DNA of 64,000 bases from positions 44,905 through 108,904 of the forward strand of contig PHEE01000006.1 of assembly GCA_002842855.1 (NCBI GenBank), written 5' to 3'. This document shows positions 34,265-44,316 of this stretch, piece by piece. The notes under the pieces were generated by a model. That model did no database searches. It was given only the letters and a program-made list of their open reading frames with translations, and was not told the DNA's origin. How positions within the stretch are numbered: the stretch's first letter is position 1; each line of letters opens with the position of its first letter. Source of the stretch: Alphaproteobacteria bacterium HGW-Alphaproteobacteria-4. Lineage in GTDB: Bacteria; Pseudomonadota; Alphaproteobacteria; Rhodobacterales; Rhodobacteraceae. The translations under genes were made by a program, and so were the position numbers.

Positions 34265-34336
34265 CGGCGGTTCCAGATTCAGCGAAAGCCCCGACATAGA
34301 GGATTTTCCGCGAAAACGAAACAGCCCAAACGCAGC

Positions 34337-34867
34337 CTATTTGCAGCGCGTGGCGGCTTCTTCCAGCGCGGCGGAAAAACCCAGCAGCGAGAAGGTATCC
34401 CTGGTCACGGTGGGGCGCGACGAAGTTCCGGTGACGATCGCCGAAGACCCCGCCTTCATCGCCGCGATGATCTTGGCGTCATCCTCGGGCGAACCCGCCC
34501 AAGCGGTTTCATTCTGGGTGAACAGATCGAACTTGGTGCCGTTGATGTCGACCTCGACCGTCGAACCGGGCTTGAAGGGGTAACCACCTGCAAACGAAAC
34601 TTCGCCCTTGCTGGTTGGGAAGAACGAGACGTAGAGCAATATCTTGCCGCGAACCACCCCGGTCACGGGTTTGCCATCGCGGCTGTTCACGGTTTCCTTC
34701 GGCTGCGAAACGATCCAGCAGGATTTCTGCGGCGTCTCCTCGACGAAAACGCTCCAGTCGGTCGCGGCGGCGACGCGGTTGGTGCTGTCTTGCGCAAGAA
34801 CCGGGGCGGCAGAGAGGTTGAGCGCAAGCACCGCAACCAAAGCACTACGCATTCCGAAATGGGTCAT
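34337..34867 (-). CDS. Invasion-associated locus B (IalB) family protein
   Basis: 176 residues with signal peptide (MRSALVAVLALNLSAAPVLA) and a beta-rich mature domain with the pattern DWSVFVEETPQKSCWIVSQP, YVSFFPTSKGEVSFAGGYPF and FDLFTQNETAWAGSPEDDAK typical of alphaproteobacterial IalB. Found in many non-pathogens; its role is periplasmic and unclear. A second start (residue 6) is possible. Confidence 0.88.
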   Translation of the reverse strand: MTHFGMRSALVAVLALNLSAAPVLAQDSTNRVAAATDWSVFVEETPQKSCWIVSQPKETVNSRDGKPVTGVVRGKILLYVSFFPTSKGEVSFAGGYPFKPGSTVEVDINGTKFDLFTQNETAWAGSPEDDAKIIAAMKAGSSAIVTGTSSRPTVTRDTFSLLGFSAALEEAATRCK

Positions 34868-35039
34868 CTTTCAACTGCCTCCAGCGGTATTCCTGCCCTG
34901 GCATCGCACCACACGGGCCTGCTGCCCTTTTTTCGGATGGCGGAGCCCTTTTCAACTCGATATCGAACAGATAACGCAAAATTGGCGGCGGGTAAAACCC
35001 TCGTTGGCGGGAAATCGCGCAAAACCGGGGGGGAAGCGC

Positions 35040-36029
35040 ATGGCAGCGGTACCGATGATCGAATTATGGCGGGGCGGGCGGCTGGAAAGCGCGCATCTGG
35101 GGCACGCGGTGGTCTGGGGGCCGGGGGGCATCGAAGCGGCATGGGGCGATCCCGGCGCGGTGATCTTTCCGCGCTCGTCGTGCAAGATGATCCAGGCGCT
35201 GCCGCTGATCGAAAGCGGGGCGGCGGTGGCGGCGGGGCTGACCGACCGGCAACTGGCACTGGCCTGCGCCAGCCATCAGGGGGCAGCGATCCATACCGGG
35301 GCAGTCAGCGCCTGGCTTGCGGGGCTGGGGCTGGGCGAGGCCGATCTGCGCTGCGGGTCGCACCTGCCCAATGACCCCGAGGCGCGCAAGGGGCTGATCT
35401 GCTCGGATACCGCGCCCTGCCAGATTCACAACAATTGTTCGGGCAAGCATGCGGGGTTTCTGACGCTGACAAGGCACCTGAAGGCGGGGCCGGAATATGT
35501 GGACCCCGCGCACCCCGTGCAGCGCGCGGTGCGCGAGGCCTTCGAGGATGTGACCGACGCGGCCAGCCCCGGCTTTGGCATTGACGGGTGCTCGGCGCCG
35601 AACTTCGCCACCTCGGTGGAGGGTCTCGCCCGCGCCATGCAATTCTTTGCCGCCGCCAACCCCGAAGGCAACCGGCGCGAGGCCGCCGCCGCGCGGCTGG
35701 CGAGGGCGATGATGGCTTACCCCGAAATGGTGGCGGGCGAGGGCCGCGCCTGCACCGACCTCATGCGCGCCATGGGCGGGCAGGTGGCGGTTAAAACCGG
35801 CGCCGAAGCGGTGTTCGTGGCGATCCTGCCCGGGCAGAAACGGGGCATCGCGCTGAAAATCGTCGATGGTGCCACCCGCGCCTCCGAGGCGGCGATCGTG
35901 GCGCTGCTGGTGAAATACGGCGCGCTGCCCACCGCCCACCCGATGGTGGCAAAATATCTCAGCGGCCCGCAAACGAACTGGCGCGGGCTGGTGACGGGTG
36001 AATTGCGGCTATCGGCGGGGTTTGCCTGA
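35040..36029 (+). CDS. Asparaginase, Rhizobium type II (Asparaginase_II family)
   Basis: 329 residues. FPRSSCKMIQALPLIESGAA contains the S46-x-x-K49 pair of this class, and ACASHQGAAIHT and NNCSGKHAGFL are the other signatures. It hydrolyses L-asparagine to aspartate and ammonia and is unrelated to the E. coli enzymes. No signal peptide, so cytoplasmic. The start follows GGGGGAAG; the longer open frame overlaps the IalB gene in antisense. Confidence 0.9.
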   Translation: MAAVPMIELWRGGRLESAHLGHAVVWGPGGIEAAWGDPGAVIFPRSSCKMIQALPLIESGAAVAAGLTDRQLALACASHQGAAIHTGAVSAWLAGLGLGEADLRCGSHLPNDPEARKGLICSDTAPCQIHNNCSGKHAGFLTLTRHLKAGPEYVDPAHPVQRAVREAFEDVTDAASPGFGIDGCSAPNFATSVEGLARAMQFFAAANPEGNRREAAAARLARAMMAYPEMVAGEGRACTDLMRAMGGQVAVKTGAEAVFVAILPGQKRGIALKIVDGATRASEAAIVALLVKYGALPTAHPMVAKYLSGPQTNWRGLVTGELRLSAGFA

Positions 36030-36039
36030 AGCAATTGTG

Positions 36040-36798
36040 CTAGAGCATCTGCCAGATCAGGCGCAGCGCCAACAGGGTTGAGGTGGTGACGAGCAGCGGC
36101 TTGATCAGCCGCGCACCGATCCGCATGGCGAGGCGCGCGCCAAGCCGGGCACCGGCGATCTGGGCGATTCCCATCGCCAGCCCCATGATCCACCACGGCG
36201 CGCCGACCGCGGCGAAGGCCAGCAGGCCGCCGAGGTTGGAGGCGAAGTTCAGCAGTTTGGTGTGCGCCGTGGCGCGCAGCACGCCGTAGCCTGCCAGCGT
36301 GACAAAACCGATCATGTAGAAGGCGCCCGCTCCGGGACCGATCAGGCCGTCGTAAAAGCCGATCAAGGGCACCACGAAGGCGGTGAAGGTGGCAGGCGCG
36401 ATGCGCTGCGCGCGGTCGGTATCATCCAGGCCCTTGCGCAGCCAGAAGAAGGCGGCGATGGCGATCAGCACCAACGGCAGCACGAGGCGCAGCGGTTCGG
36501 TGGGGATCACCGACACCAGCAGCGCGCCTGCGATGCCCGCGGCAAAGGCTATGGCGGCGGCGGCGAGCTGACTGCGCAGCTTGACATGGCCCTTTGCGGC
36601 GTAGCTGAGCGCTGCGGTGGCGGCGCCGAACACCCCCTGCACCTTGTTAGTGGAAAGCGCTTGCAAGGGCGGGGCGCCCGCCAGCAGCAGCACCGGCAGG
36701 GTTATCAGCCCGCCGCCGCCGGCAATGCTGTCCACGAACCCCGCCGCGAAGGCGGCGGCGATGAGCAGGGTGGCAAGATCCAGCGAGACTTCGAACAT
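36040..36798 (-). CDS. TauE/SafE-family sulfite exporter-like permease
   Basis: 252 residues, about eight membrane helices. N-terminal GFVDSIAGGGGLITLPVLLL and central IGFYDGLIGPGAGAFYMIGF are the duplicated TauE/SafE signatures. The family exports sulfite, sulfoacetate or related anions, substrate unknown here. GGAG lies 6 bases before ATG 36798. Convergent with the asparaginase gene, 10 bases apart. Confidence 0.9.
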   Translation of the reverse strand: MFEVSLDLATLLIAAAFAAGFVDSIAGGGGLITLPVLLLAGAPPLQALSTNKVQGVFGAATAALSYAAKGHVKLRSQLAAAAIAFAAGIAGALLVSVIPTEPLRLVLPLVLIAIAAFFWLRKGLDDTDRAQRIAPATFTAFVVPLIGFYDGLIGPGAGAFYMIGFVTLAGYGVLRATAHTKLLNFASNLGGLLAFAAVGAPWWIMGLAMGIAQIAGARLGARLAMRIGARLIKPLLVTTSTLLALRLIWQML

Positions 36799-36975
36799 CT
36801 GGCGCTCCGGGCGGCAAGGCGCCTTTGATCGGGGTTGGCCGGGGCGAAGTAAAGGGCGCGCGCATGGGGCGGCAGAGATTTCGGCGGGCATGGACTTTTT
36901 GCGCCAAATGCCTGCAAATGGTCGGATTCCGCCGAAATGGCGCGCATCATGCGCCCGGGCGGAACGGGAGGCAGC

Positions 36976-38643
36976 GTGGAAAACCCCGGCGTGGTCCTGT
37001 TTCTGGTGCACATTGCGGGTGCGGCGGCGCTGTTGATCTGGTCGGTGCGGCTGGTGCGCACCGGGGTTGAGCGTGCCTTTTCGGTGCCGCTGCGCCGCTG
37101 GCTGCGGCTTGGCGCGAGGCGCCCGGCGCTGGCGGCGCTGGCGGGGGCCGGGGTGGCTGTGCTGTTGCAAAGCTCAACCGCGGTGGCGATGCTGGCAACC
37201 TCTTTCATCGCGGCGGGCACGATGACGGCTTCGGTGGCGCTGGCGATCGTGCTGGGTGCCGATGTCGGCTCGGCGCTGGTGGTGCAGTTGTTGCTGTTGC
37301 GCGCCGATTGGCTGGTGCCGCTGCTGCTGCTGGCCGGGGTGACGCTGTTCTTGCGCAGTCGAGACAAGACCTGGCGGCAGGGCGGGCGAATCATCATCGG
37401 ACTGGCGCTGATCTTTGTTTCGCTGAGCATGATCCGCGACGCGACCGAGCCTTTGCGCGAAAGTGCGGCGCTGGCGGGGGCGATGCGCTATCTGGGCAAT
37501 GATGCGATCAGCGCGTTTCTGATTGGTGCGGCGTTTGCCTGGGCGGTGCAATCGAGCGTGGCGGCGGTGCTGCTGGCGGTCACTTTCGTGGCCGAAGGGC
37601 TGATGCCGGTGCCGGTGGCGGCGGCGGTGGTGCTGGGCGCAAACCTTGGCGGCAGCTTCATTGCGTGGTTCCTGACGCTGAGCGCCGAAATCGAGGCGCG
37701 GCGCGTGGTGCTGTCGAACCTGATACTGCGCGGTGGCGGCGCGGTGGCGGCGTTGCTGTCGCTGGGGGTGCTGGTGCAGTTCCTGCCGATGCTGGGTGGC
37801 GGCGGGGTGCGGCAGATCCTGACGCTGCACCTTGGTTTCAACCTGATCGTGGCGCTGCTGGCATTGCCGTTTTGCGCTGCGGTGCTGCGCGGCGCCACGC
37901 GGCTGTTGCGCGCGCCCGAGGCGGCGGCCGAACTGGCGCGGTTGTCGGCGCTGGAGCCGAGTGCGCTGGCGTTTCCCGACCGTGCACTGGCCTGCGCCGC
38001 GCGCGAGGTGTTGCACATGGGCGAAGAGGTCGAGGCGATGCTGCGCCCGGTGGTAAAACTCTACCGCGACTGGGACGAGCCGACCGCCGAGGCGATCCGG
38101 CTAAAGGAAAAGGCCGTGGACCGGATGCATTTCGAGACCAAGCTTTACCTTGCGCGGCTGACCCGGGAAAGCGAGGGGGTCGAGGTGGCGCGGCGGTCGG
38201 TGGAACTGGCCGACCTTGCCGCCAATATCGAGGCGGCGGGTGACGCGATCTCGCGCCAGATGCTGGGGCTGGCGGCGCGGATGGGCCCGGAAAACCTGCG
38301 GTTTTCCGAGACCGGCTGGCAAGAGATCACCGATTTTCACGATCGGGTGCTGGCGAATGCGCAGGCTGCGTTGAATGTGCTGATGACCACCAACCCCGAC
38401 GCGGCGCGTGCTTTGGTCGAGGAAAAGGAGCGGGTGCGCGAGGTCGAGCACGACCTGCAGCGGTCGCACCTTGATCGGCTGCGGCGCGGTCTGGTGGAAA
38501 GCATCGAGACCTCGAACATCCATCAAGAGACGCTGCGCGCGCTCAAGCAGGTGAACACCGCGTTCACGATGGTCGCCTATCCCATACTTTCCGAATCCGG
38601 CGACCTGCTCAGCAGCCGCCTGACGCGGCACACCGAGGGTTGA
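36976..38643 (+). CDS. Na/Pi-cotransporter family protein with PhoU domain
   Basis: 555 residues from GTG 36976, preceded by GGGAGG at 4 bases; ATG 36937 would add 13 residues. Two hydrophobic repeats each carry the QSS motif (LLQSSTAVAMLATSF and AVQSSVAAVLLAVTF) and an LGADVGSA / LGANLGGS loop. Residues about 340-550 are a PhoU-like helical domain with long charged helices. Function: sodium-linked phosphate transport or phosphate homeostasis. It is a diverged paralogue of the gene at 12737. Confidence 0.88.
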   Translation: MENPGVVLFLVHIAGAAALLIWSVRLVRTGVERAFSVPLRRWLRLGARRPALAALAGAGVAVLLQSSTAVAMLATSFIAAGTMTASVALAIVLGADVGSALVVQLLLLRADWLVPLLLLAGVTLFLRSRDKTWRQGGRIIIGLALIFVSLSMIRDATEPLRESAALAGAMRYLGNDAISAFLIGAAFAWAVQSSVAAVLLAVTFVAEGLMPVPVAAAVVLGANLGGSFIAWFLTLSAEIEARRVVLSNLILRGGGAVAALLSLGVLVQFLPMLGGGGVRQILTLHLGFNLIVALLALPFCAAVLRGATRLLRAPEAAAELARLSALEPSALAFPDRALACAAREVLHMGEEVEAMLRPVVKLYRDWDEPTAEAIRLKEKAVDRMHFETKLYLARLTRESEGVEVARRSVELADLAANIEAAGDAISRQMLGLAARMGPENLRFSETGWQEITDFHDRVLANAQAALNVLMTTNPDAARALVEEKERVREVEHDLQRSHLDRLRRGLVESIETSNIHQETLRALKQVNTAFTMVAYPILSESGDLLSSRLTRHTEG

Positions 38644-38653
38644 GCCAGCCCGG

Positions 38654-39385
38654 TCAGTTGACCGGCCCGGTGCGGGTGACCAAATCGAAGAAGAACGCCA
38701 TCCCCTCGGGCGTGCGCAGCGATATCATCGAGTGTTTGTCGGTGCCGCGGATCTCGAAATAGAGATCGACACCGGCAGCGAGCAAGGCGTCGCGCGATTG
38801 CGTGGCGCCGGGGTGGTAGGCGAAGTCATCGCCACCGACCATCAGGTTGACCGGAATATCCTTCAGCACGCCAACGTTGGGAAGGTCTTCATCGGCTACA
38901 TAGCTAGAGGTCGAGGTGATCGAGCGGAACATCTCTGGGTGGCGGATTGCCGCGCGGAAGGCCGATTCGCCGCCCGCCGAATGGCCGGTAACGTAAAACG
39001 CTCCGCCCTCGACCGGGTAGCGTGCCAGCATTTCGGCCATCAGCTGCGGGATCAGTGTATCATCGGCATAGGGGCCGAACATCGGGCGCACGCCGTTGTA
39101 GTCGGTGGAAATACCGATCACGATGATGCCGCGCGCGTTGGCCTCGTCCTCGAAACGCCCGACCATGCTCAGCGCGCCTTCGGGGGTCTGCTCGCCCCCC
39201 GGAATCGCGATCAGGGTTGGGTAGGACTTGTTCGCGTCAAAGTCGGGGGGCAGCGCCACGACATAGCGCGAATCGGTGCCGTCGGGGAGCGTGATCTTGA
39301 TCAGATCGAGCGCCTGCGCCGGTGCCGTGTGGGCCAGCGCAAGTGCCAGCGCCAAGCCGGAAAGCCGAGCCAAAATCCTGTGCAT
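38654..39385 (-). CDS. Secreted alpha/beta hydrolase
   Basis: 243 residues with signal peptide (SGLALALALAHTAPAQA). The nucleophile elbow is VTGHSAGGE (S136), Asp candidates are in VGGDDFAYHPG, and the His is in GTDKHSM. Overall pattern is that of PHB-depolymerase/feruloyl-esterase-like hydrolases. The substrate is unknown. GGGGAGA precedes the ATG at 39385; the longer frame upstream is not supported. Confidence 0.82.
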   Translation of the reverse strand: MHRILARLSGLALALALAHTAPAQALDLIKITLPDGTDSRYVVALPPDFDANKSYPTLIAIPGGEQTPEGALSMVGRFEDEANARGIIVIGISTDYNGVRPMFGPYADDTLIPQLMAEMLARYPVEGGAFYVTGHSAGGESAFRAAIRHPEMFRSITSTSSYVADEDLPNVGVLKDIPVNLMVGGDDFAYHPGATQSRDALLAAGVDLYFEIRGTDKHSMISLRTPEGMAFFFDLVTRTGPVN

Positions 39386-39485
39386 GTCAGTCTCCCCACA
39401 AGGCCCGCATGGTGTCGGCCTATTTTCAGAACGCTTCCGCATATATCGGAAAATCGTGGCCCCGTGTGTGGGCAAAGTGTCGCGG

Positions 39486-42018
39486 TCAGGGCGAGGGGTT
39501 GCGCTGCCGCGTTGCAGCCCAGCGGTTGAGCCAGGCGGTGCCGGCCAGCGCCAGACCAAGCCCGAGGAACGACGCAACCCGGGTGAGGCCGGTCAGGCCT
39601 GCGGCATCAAGCAAAAACACCTTGGCCACGGTCAGCACCACCACCGCCATTGCCAGCCGCCGCAAGGGGGCCGAGCCGCGCGCGATGGCCCGATAGAGCA
39701 AACCGGTGGCGGCACACACCATGGCGACGGTGTAGCTGATCAGTTCGCCCTGCGGCAGACCGCCGCGCCAGAGCGCATCGCCCACCCAGAAGCGGCGAAT
39801 TTCCAGCCCCAGCCACAGCGCGGCCAGCGCCCCGCTGGCACCGAGCAGCGGCAGGTGCAGCCACGGCAGGCGGGTGCGCAAGCCGCGCGCGGCCGCGAAG
39901 GCAAAGGCAGCGGGCAAGAGGTAAGCGAGGGTCAGGGTATCAAAGGGGGCAGGCCCGGCTACGGCATTGTCGCCGCTGGTGCCGGGTGAAAGCAGCGGGT
40001 TGGCCACCACCACCGCGCCCACCAGCCCGGCAAGGCCGATCGCGCCTGTCAGCGCCGCCAGCGCCTTGCGTAATGGCATGAGCGGCCCGCCCACCTGCAA
40101 CCGCCAGAGCGCCACCAGCGCGGTGACCAGCCACGGCAACGCCAGCAGGGTCAGACCCCAATGCGTGGCCGCCGCATCGCCTGCAAAACTGTCGCGCAGC
40201 CAACGGAAAATCACGAGATCGACGAATATGGCCGCAAAGCCCGCCCCCGCACTTTCCAGAAGCGGGGTCACGCGGTCGCGCCCGAGGCCTTGCAGCAGCA
40301 GCCAGGCCGCAGCGCAGGCCGCAACGCAGCCGCAGGCGGCGGTCAATTGCGGCGGCGACCACCAGCAGCGCCGCCAGCGCTACCGTCAGCGCGGTTTCGG
40401 TAAGCACGATGAACAGCGCGAAGGCGATAAGCGACAGCGCCGAAAGCATGGCAAGCGCGGCGCGGCGCAGGTTTGTGGCATCGGCGCGGGCGTAAAGCAC
40501 CGCAAGCCAGACCATCAGCGCCGCCAGCGCCATGATCTGGGTTGCCCACAGGCTGGCGCCGATCACCCGCGCGGGGGCCCAGAACAGCTCAAGCGCCAGC
40601 GCTGCGAGCGGCGCAAAGAGCGCCGCCCCGGCCGCCCAGAAAACACCAAGCTCCGCATCGACCGAGCGCAGGCTGCGCCACGCGGCGGCAAGGCTGCCCG
40701 CAAGTGCCAGCGTCAGCAGCAGGGTAACGGTGACCGGGGCGGCGGCTTCGGGCGCGCGCAGCAGGGTCATCTGCGCCATGAAATCGCCATGCAACGGGCC
40801 GCCAAGCGATTCCGCCGCGAGCCGCGCAAGAAAGCCGAGCGCGGGCAGCGCGGCAAGGTCGGCCAGCGCGGGGGCACCCTTGGCCCAGATCGCCAGCATC
40901 AGCACAAGGGCGGCAAGCGCCGCGAAGATGAACAGGCTCTCGGCGGCGGTCTGGATGCCCAGAAGCGCCAGCGTCAGGCTGGCGGCAAGCGTGGTGCCCG
41001 CGACGAGGCGGGTGGGAAAGGTGGGCCATTCGCCGCTGCGGCTGAGCAGGCGCGCGGCCACGGTGGTGCCCGCATGGGTGGGCAACGGGTGCAGCATCGG
41101 CACGCTGAGGGTCAGCGCCACCAGCACCACCAGTTGCGCCGCGAACCATCCAGGCTCGCCCCCGCCCGCGAGCACCGTCACGCCGCCCGCATAGCCCAGG
41201 GCCAGCGCCAGCACCGAAACCCATGCCCAGCGGCGGCCCGCATCAACTGCCAACCCAGTGGCGGTGACGAGCGCGAAATAGGGGTAGAGCCACCATGTGA
41301 CCTCGGCCGACCCGCCGACAAGGAAGGGTGCCGCAGCGGCGCCGACCAGCCCCACCGCCGCCAGCCATGGCCCATAAAGCCAGCCCAGCACCAGTGCCAG
41401 CGCAGCCACGACGAGAAGCCCGGCGAAGGCGACCTCGGGGCCGATCAGCCCATACATCTGCCGCGCAGCGACCACCGCGGCGAAAAGTGCCACGATGCCG
41501 GCGCCGGAAAAGGTTGAGGGCAGATAGGCGGTGACCTGTCGCGCGCCGTCGCCGTGGCGGCGGCGCAGCCATTCGCCCGCCGCCACCAGCGCAAGCCCCA
41601 GCACCACGGCGGCCGCTACCCGTGCGGCGGGCGGCAACAGGCCGTGTTCGACCCCGTATTGCAGCAGGAAGATTGCAGCGAGCGCCAGCGAGAGGGCGGC
41701 AATTACATAGACCCAGTTGCTGGTGAGCCATAGGGTCGCGGCCTTGAAGCGCTCGGAACTGACCACCAGCGGGCGGTTCTGGTCGGCGGTTTCGGGCTTG
41801 GCTGTGGGCTTGGGCGGGGGTTGCCACGGCGAGGGGGGTATGGGGTCCCCCCGTGGCGGCAAGGCCTGCGCAACTTCTGGCGCGGCAGCCGCAGCCTCAA
41901 GCCGCGCAAGCCCCGCGGCCAGCTTGCGCAGCCGCGCGCCCAGCACCAGCACATAGATCGGCAGCCAGATCATGAGGCCAACGAAGGCAATCGCCAGCAG
42001 GATCAGAAAACTCTCCAT
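39486..42018 (-). pseudogene. DUF2339 multi-pass membrane protein, split by a frameshift near 40,345
   Basis: The first part (from ATG 42018) is a DUF2339 protein with a Pro-rich linker after one N-terminal helix and then many membrane helices. Around 40,345 the sense shifts to another frame: the original frame turns into arginine-rich low-complexity sequence and runs out at 39940, while the other frame (open from TTG 40346 to 39486) continues with membrane helices (LTLAYLLPAAFAFAAARGL, GELISYTVAMVCAATGLLYR) as in the family's C-terminal part. One base gained or two lost would explain it. The combined length, about 840 residues, fits one intact DUF2339 protein. It may be a real pseudogene, a sequencing error in the GC-rich repeat there, or two separate polypeptides. 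Confidence 0.75.
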
Positions 42019-42076
42019 CGCGCACCCTCGCCACCCGACGCGGCAAAGCTACGCCGCGCCGCGCAGGCTGGCAATC

Positions 42077-42949
42077 TCAGGCGAAATCGGTGACAGCGTA
42101 GCCTTGCAGGTAGAGTAGCGCGGTCAGATCGCCGTGGTTGATGCGCAGATCGCACTGGGCCGCAACCGCAGGCTTGGCGTGCAGCGCCACCCCGGCGCCC
42201 GCCAGATGCAGCATGCCAAGGTCATTGGCACCATCGCCCACCGCAATGACCTCGGCAGGGGTCAGGCCAAGGCGGGCGGTGATTTCTTCCAGTGCCGCCA
42301 CCTTGGCGGCGCGGCCAAGAATGGGGCGGGCGACCTGCCCGGTCAGGTGGCCATCGCGCACCAGAAGGGTGTTGGCGCGGTGTTCATCAAACCCCAGATG
42401 CGCGGCGACGGCGGTGGTAAAGGCGGTGAATCCGCCCGACACCAGCACCGCGTGGCCGCCGAATGCGTGCATGGTGGCAATCAGGGTGCGCCCGCCTTGG
42501 GTGTAGGTGATGCGCTCGGCCAGCACCTGCGCAATTACCGCCTCGGGCAGGCCCTTGAGCAGCGCCACCCGCTCGGTCAGCGCAGCCTCAAAATCCAGCT
42601 CGCCGTTCATGGCGCGCGCGGTGATGCCCGCCACATGCGCGCCCACGCCCGCCATATCGGCCAGTTCATCAATGCACTCCTGCCCGATCATCGTGCTGTC
42701 CATGTCGGCCAGCAGCATCCGCTTTTGCCGCCCCTCGGCGGGCTGGATGCAAAGGTCGATGCCAAGCGCTTGCAGCCCCGCCCAGGCCTCCCAGCGGTTG
42801 GCGGGCACCTGCGGCAGGTCAAATTCAGCAGCCACGCCGGGGTTGAGCCACACCGCTTCGCCGCCACCCCAGGCATCGCGCAGGCTTTCTACCGCGACCC
42901 GCTCCAGCGGCCGCCCGGCGGGGTTGGTGATGAGCGAGGCGATGAACAT
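42077..42949 (-). CDS. serB: Phosphoserine phosphatase
   Basis: 290 residues. HAD phosphatase with D82-x-D84 in [12 protein letters not shown]171 in [10 protein letters not shown]216 and GDGANDLGM (238-243). An N-terminal ACT-like region of about 70 residues precedes the HAD fold. Catalyses the last step of serine synthesis. Start at 42949; a further upstream ATG (42979) lies in the divergent control region shared with serC. Confidence 0.95.
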   Translation of the reverse strand: MFIASLITNPAGRPLERVAVESLRDAWGGGEAVWLNPGVAAEFDLPQVPANRWEAWAGLQALGIDLCIQPAEGRQKRMLLADMDSTMIGQECIDELADMAGVGAHVAGITARAMNGELDFEAALTERVALLKGLPEAVIAQVLAERITYTQGGRTLIATMHAFGGHAVLVSGGFTAFTTAVAAHLGFDEHRANTLLVRDGHLTGQVARPILGRAAKVAALEEITARLGLTPAEVIAVGDGANDLGMLHLAGAGVALHAKPAVAAQCDLRINHGDLTALLYLQGYAVTDFA

Positions 42950-42984
42950 GGGCGAAGTTTCCGATCGTAAACACGGCATGTCGC

Positions 42985-43100
42985 AAAATGCGCGCGAAGC
43001 GGCGCTTAGCGCAATTTGGGCGCTTGTGCCAGTGCTGCGGCGCGGCTATGCCCGGCGGCGGGACACCCCTCCCCAACGGGGGGCATTTATCTGGAAGGAT
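42985..43100 (+). promoter_or_regulatory. serC 5' leader, possible serC RNA motif
   Basis: The 154-bp gap between divergent serB and serC is GC-rich and holds several hairpins, the clearest being CCCTCC with GGGGGG around CCAAC just before the ribosome binding site (about 43066-43084). A conserved serC RNA motif is known in front of serC in alphaproteobacteria; I see hairpins in the right place but did not check the consensus. Confidence 0.35.
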
Positions 43101-43103
43101 ACC

Positions 43104-44252
43104 ATGTCTGATCTGCAGACCCCGGCTGCGCGCCCGGCCAACCCGCGCTTTTCCTCTGGCCCCTGCGCTAAAATTCCCGGCTTCACGCTGGAAATGCTGG
43201 CTGACGCCCCCTTGGGCCGGTCGCACCGCGCCGCGGTTGGCAAGGCCAAGCTGAAAGAGGCGATTGATCTTACCCGCGACGTGCTGCGGGTGCCCGAAGG
43301 CTACCGCATCGGCATCGTGCCGGGGTCGGATACCGGGGCGGTGGAAATGGCGCTCTGGTCGCTTCTGGGCGCGCGCCCGGTCGAGATGCTGGCGTGGGAA
43401 AGCTTTGGCGAGGGCTGGGTGACGGATGTCGTCAAGCAGCTCAAACTGAATGCCACGGTGCGCAAGGCGGCATATGGCGAGATTGTCGATTTGGCTGAGG
43501 TCGATTTCAACGCCGATGTGGTTTTCACCTGGAACGGCACCACCTCGGGTGTGCGGGTGCCGAATGGCGATGCCATCCCAGCTGACCGCGAGGGGCTGAC
43601 CATCTGCGACGCCACCTCGGCGGCGTTCGCAATGGACCTGCCATGGGCCAAGCTGGATGTGGTGACGTTCTCTTGGCAAAAGGCGCTGGGCGGCGAGGGC
43701 GGGCACGGGGTGCTGATCCTTTCGCCGCGCGCGGTGGAGCGGCTGGAAAGCTACGCCCCGGCCTGGCCACTGCCCAAGATCTTTCGCATGACCAAGGGCG
43801 GCAAGCTGAACGAGGGGATCTTCGTGGGCGAAACCATCAACACGCCCTCGATGCTGGCGGTTGAAGATTACCTGGTGGCGCTGAAATGGGCGCAAGCGAT
43901 TGGCGGGCTTCCGGCGCTGATCGCACGGGCCAATGCCAACGCGCGCGCCATTGCCGATTTCATTCGCGGCAAGGATTGGATCGCCAACCTCGCGGTTGAC
44001 CCGGCAACGGCCTCGACCACCTCGGTGTGCCTGAAGTTCACCGATCCGCGCATCAAGGATGGCGCGGCCTTCGCCAAGGCGGTTGCCAAGCGGCTGGAAA
44101 AGGCTGGGGTGGCGCTGGATGCAGGCGCCTATCGCGACGCACCGCCCGGCCTGCGGATCTGGTGCGGCTCGACGGTGGAAACCGCCGATGTGGCGGCGCT
44201 GATGCCCTGGGTCGAATGGGCATTCACCGCCGAAATCGCCGCGCAGGCCTGA
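43104..44252 (+). CDS. serC: Phosphoserine transaminase
   Basis: 382 residues, typical of the alphaproteobacterial form. PLP lysine K193 in [25 protein letters not shown] at the start and [15 protein letters not shown] in the middle. Converts 3-phosphohydroxypyruvate and glutamate to phosphoserine. GGAAGGAT precedes the ATG. serA follows on the same strand after 64 bases. Confidence 0.96.
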   Translation: MSDLQTPAARPANPRFSSGPCAKIPGFTLEMLADAPLGRSHRAAVGKAKLKEAIDLTRDVLRVPEGYRIGIVPGSDTGAVEMALWSLLGARPVEMLAWESFGEGWVTDVVKQLKLNATVRKAAYGEIVDLAEVDFNADVVFTWNGTTSGVRVPNGDAIPADREGLTICDATSAAFAMDLPWAKLDVVTFSWQKALGGEGGHGVLILSPRAVERLESYAPAWPLPKIFRMTKGGKLNEGIFVGETINTPSMLAVEDYLVALKWAQAIGGLPALIARANANARAIADFIRGKDWIANLAVDPATASTTSVCLKFTDPRIKDGAAFAKAVAKRLEKAGVALDAGAYRDAPPGLRIWCGSTVETADVAALMPWVEWAFTAEIAAQA

Positions 44253-44316
44253 TCGTGGGGGCGGGTTGGTGCCCGCCCACCTTTCCCCAATTTCCGAAAT
44301 TTCAAGGAGCCCCGAA

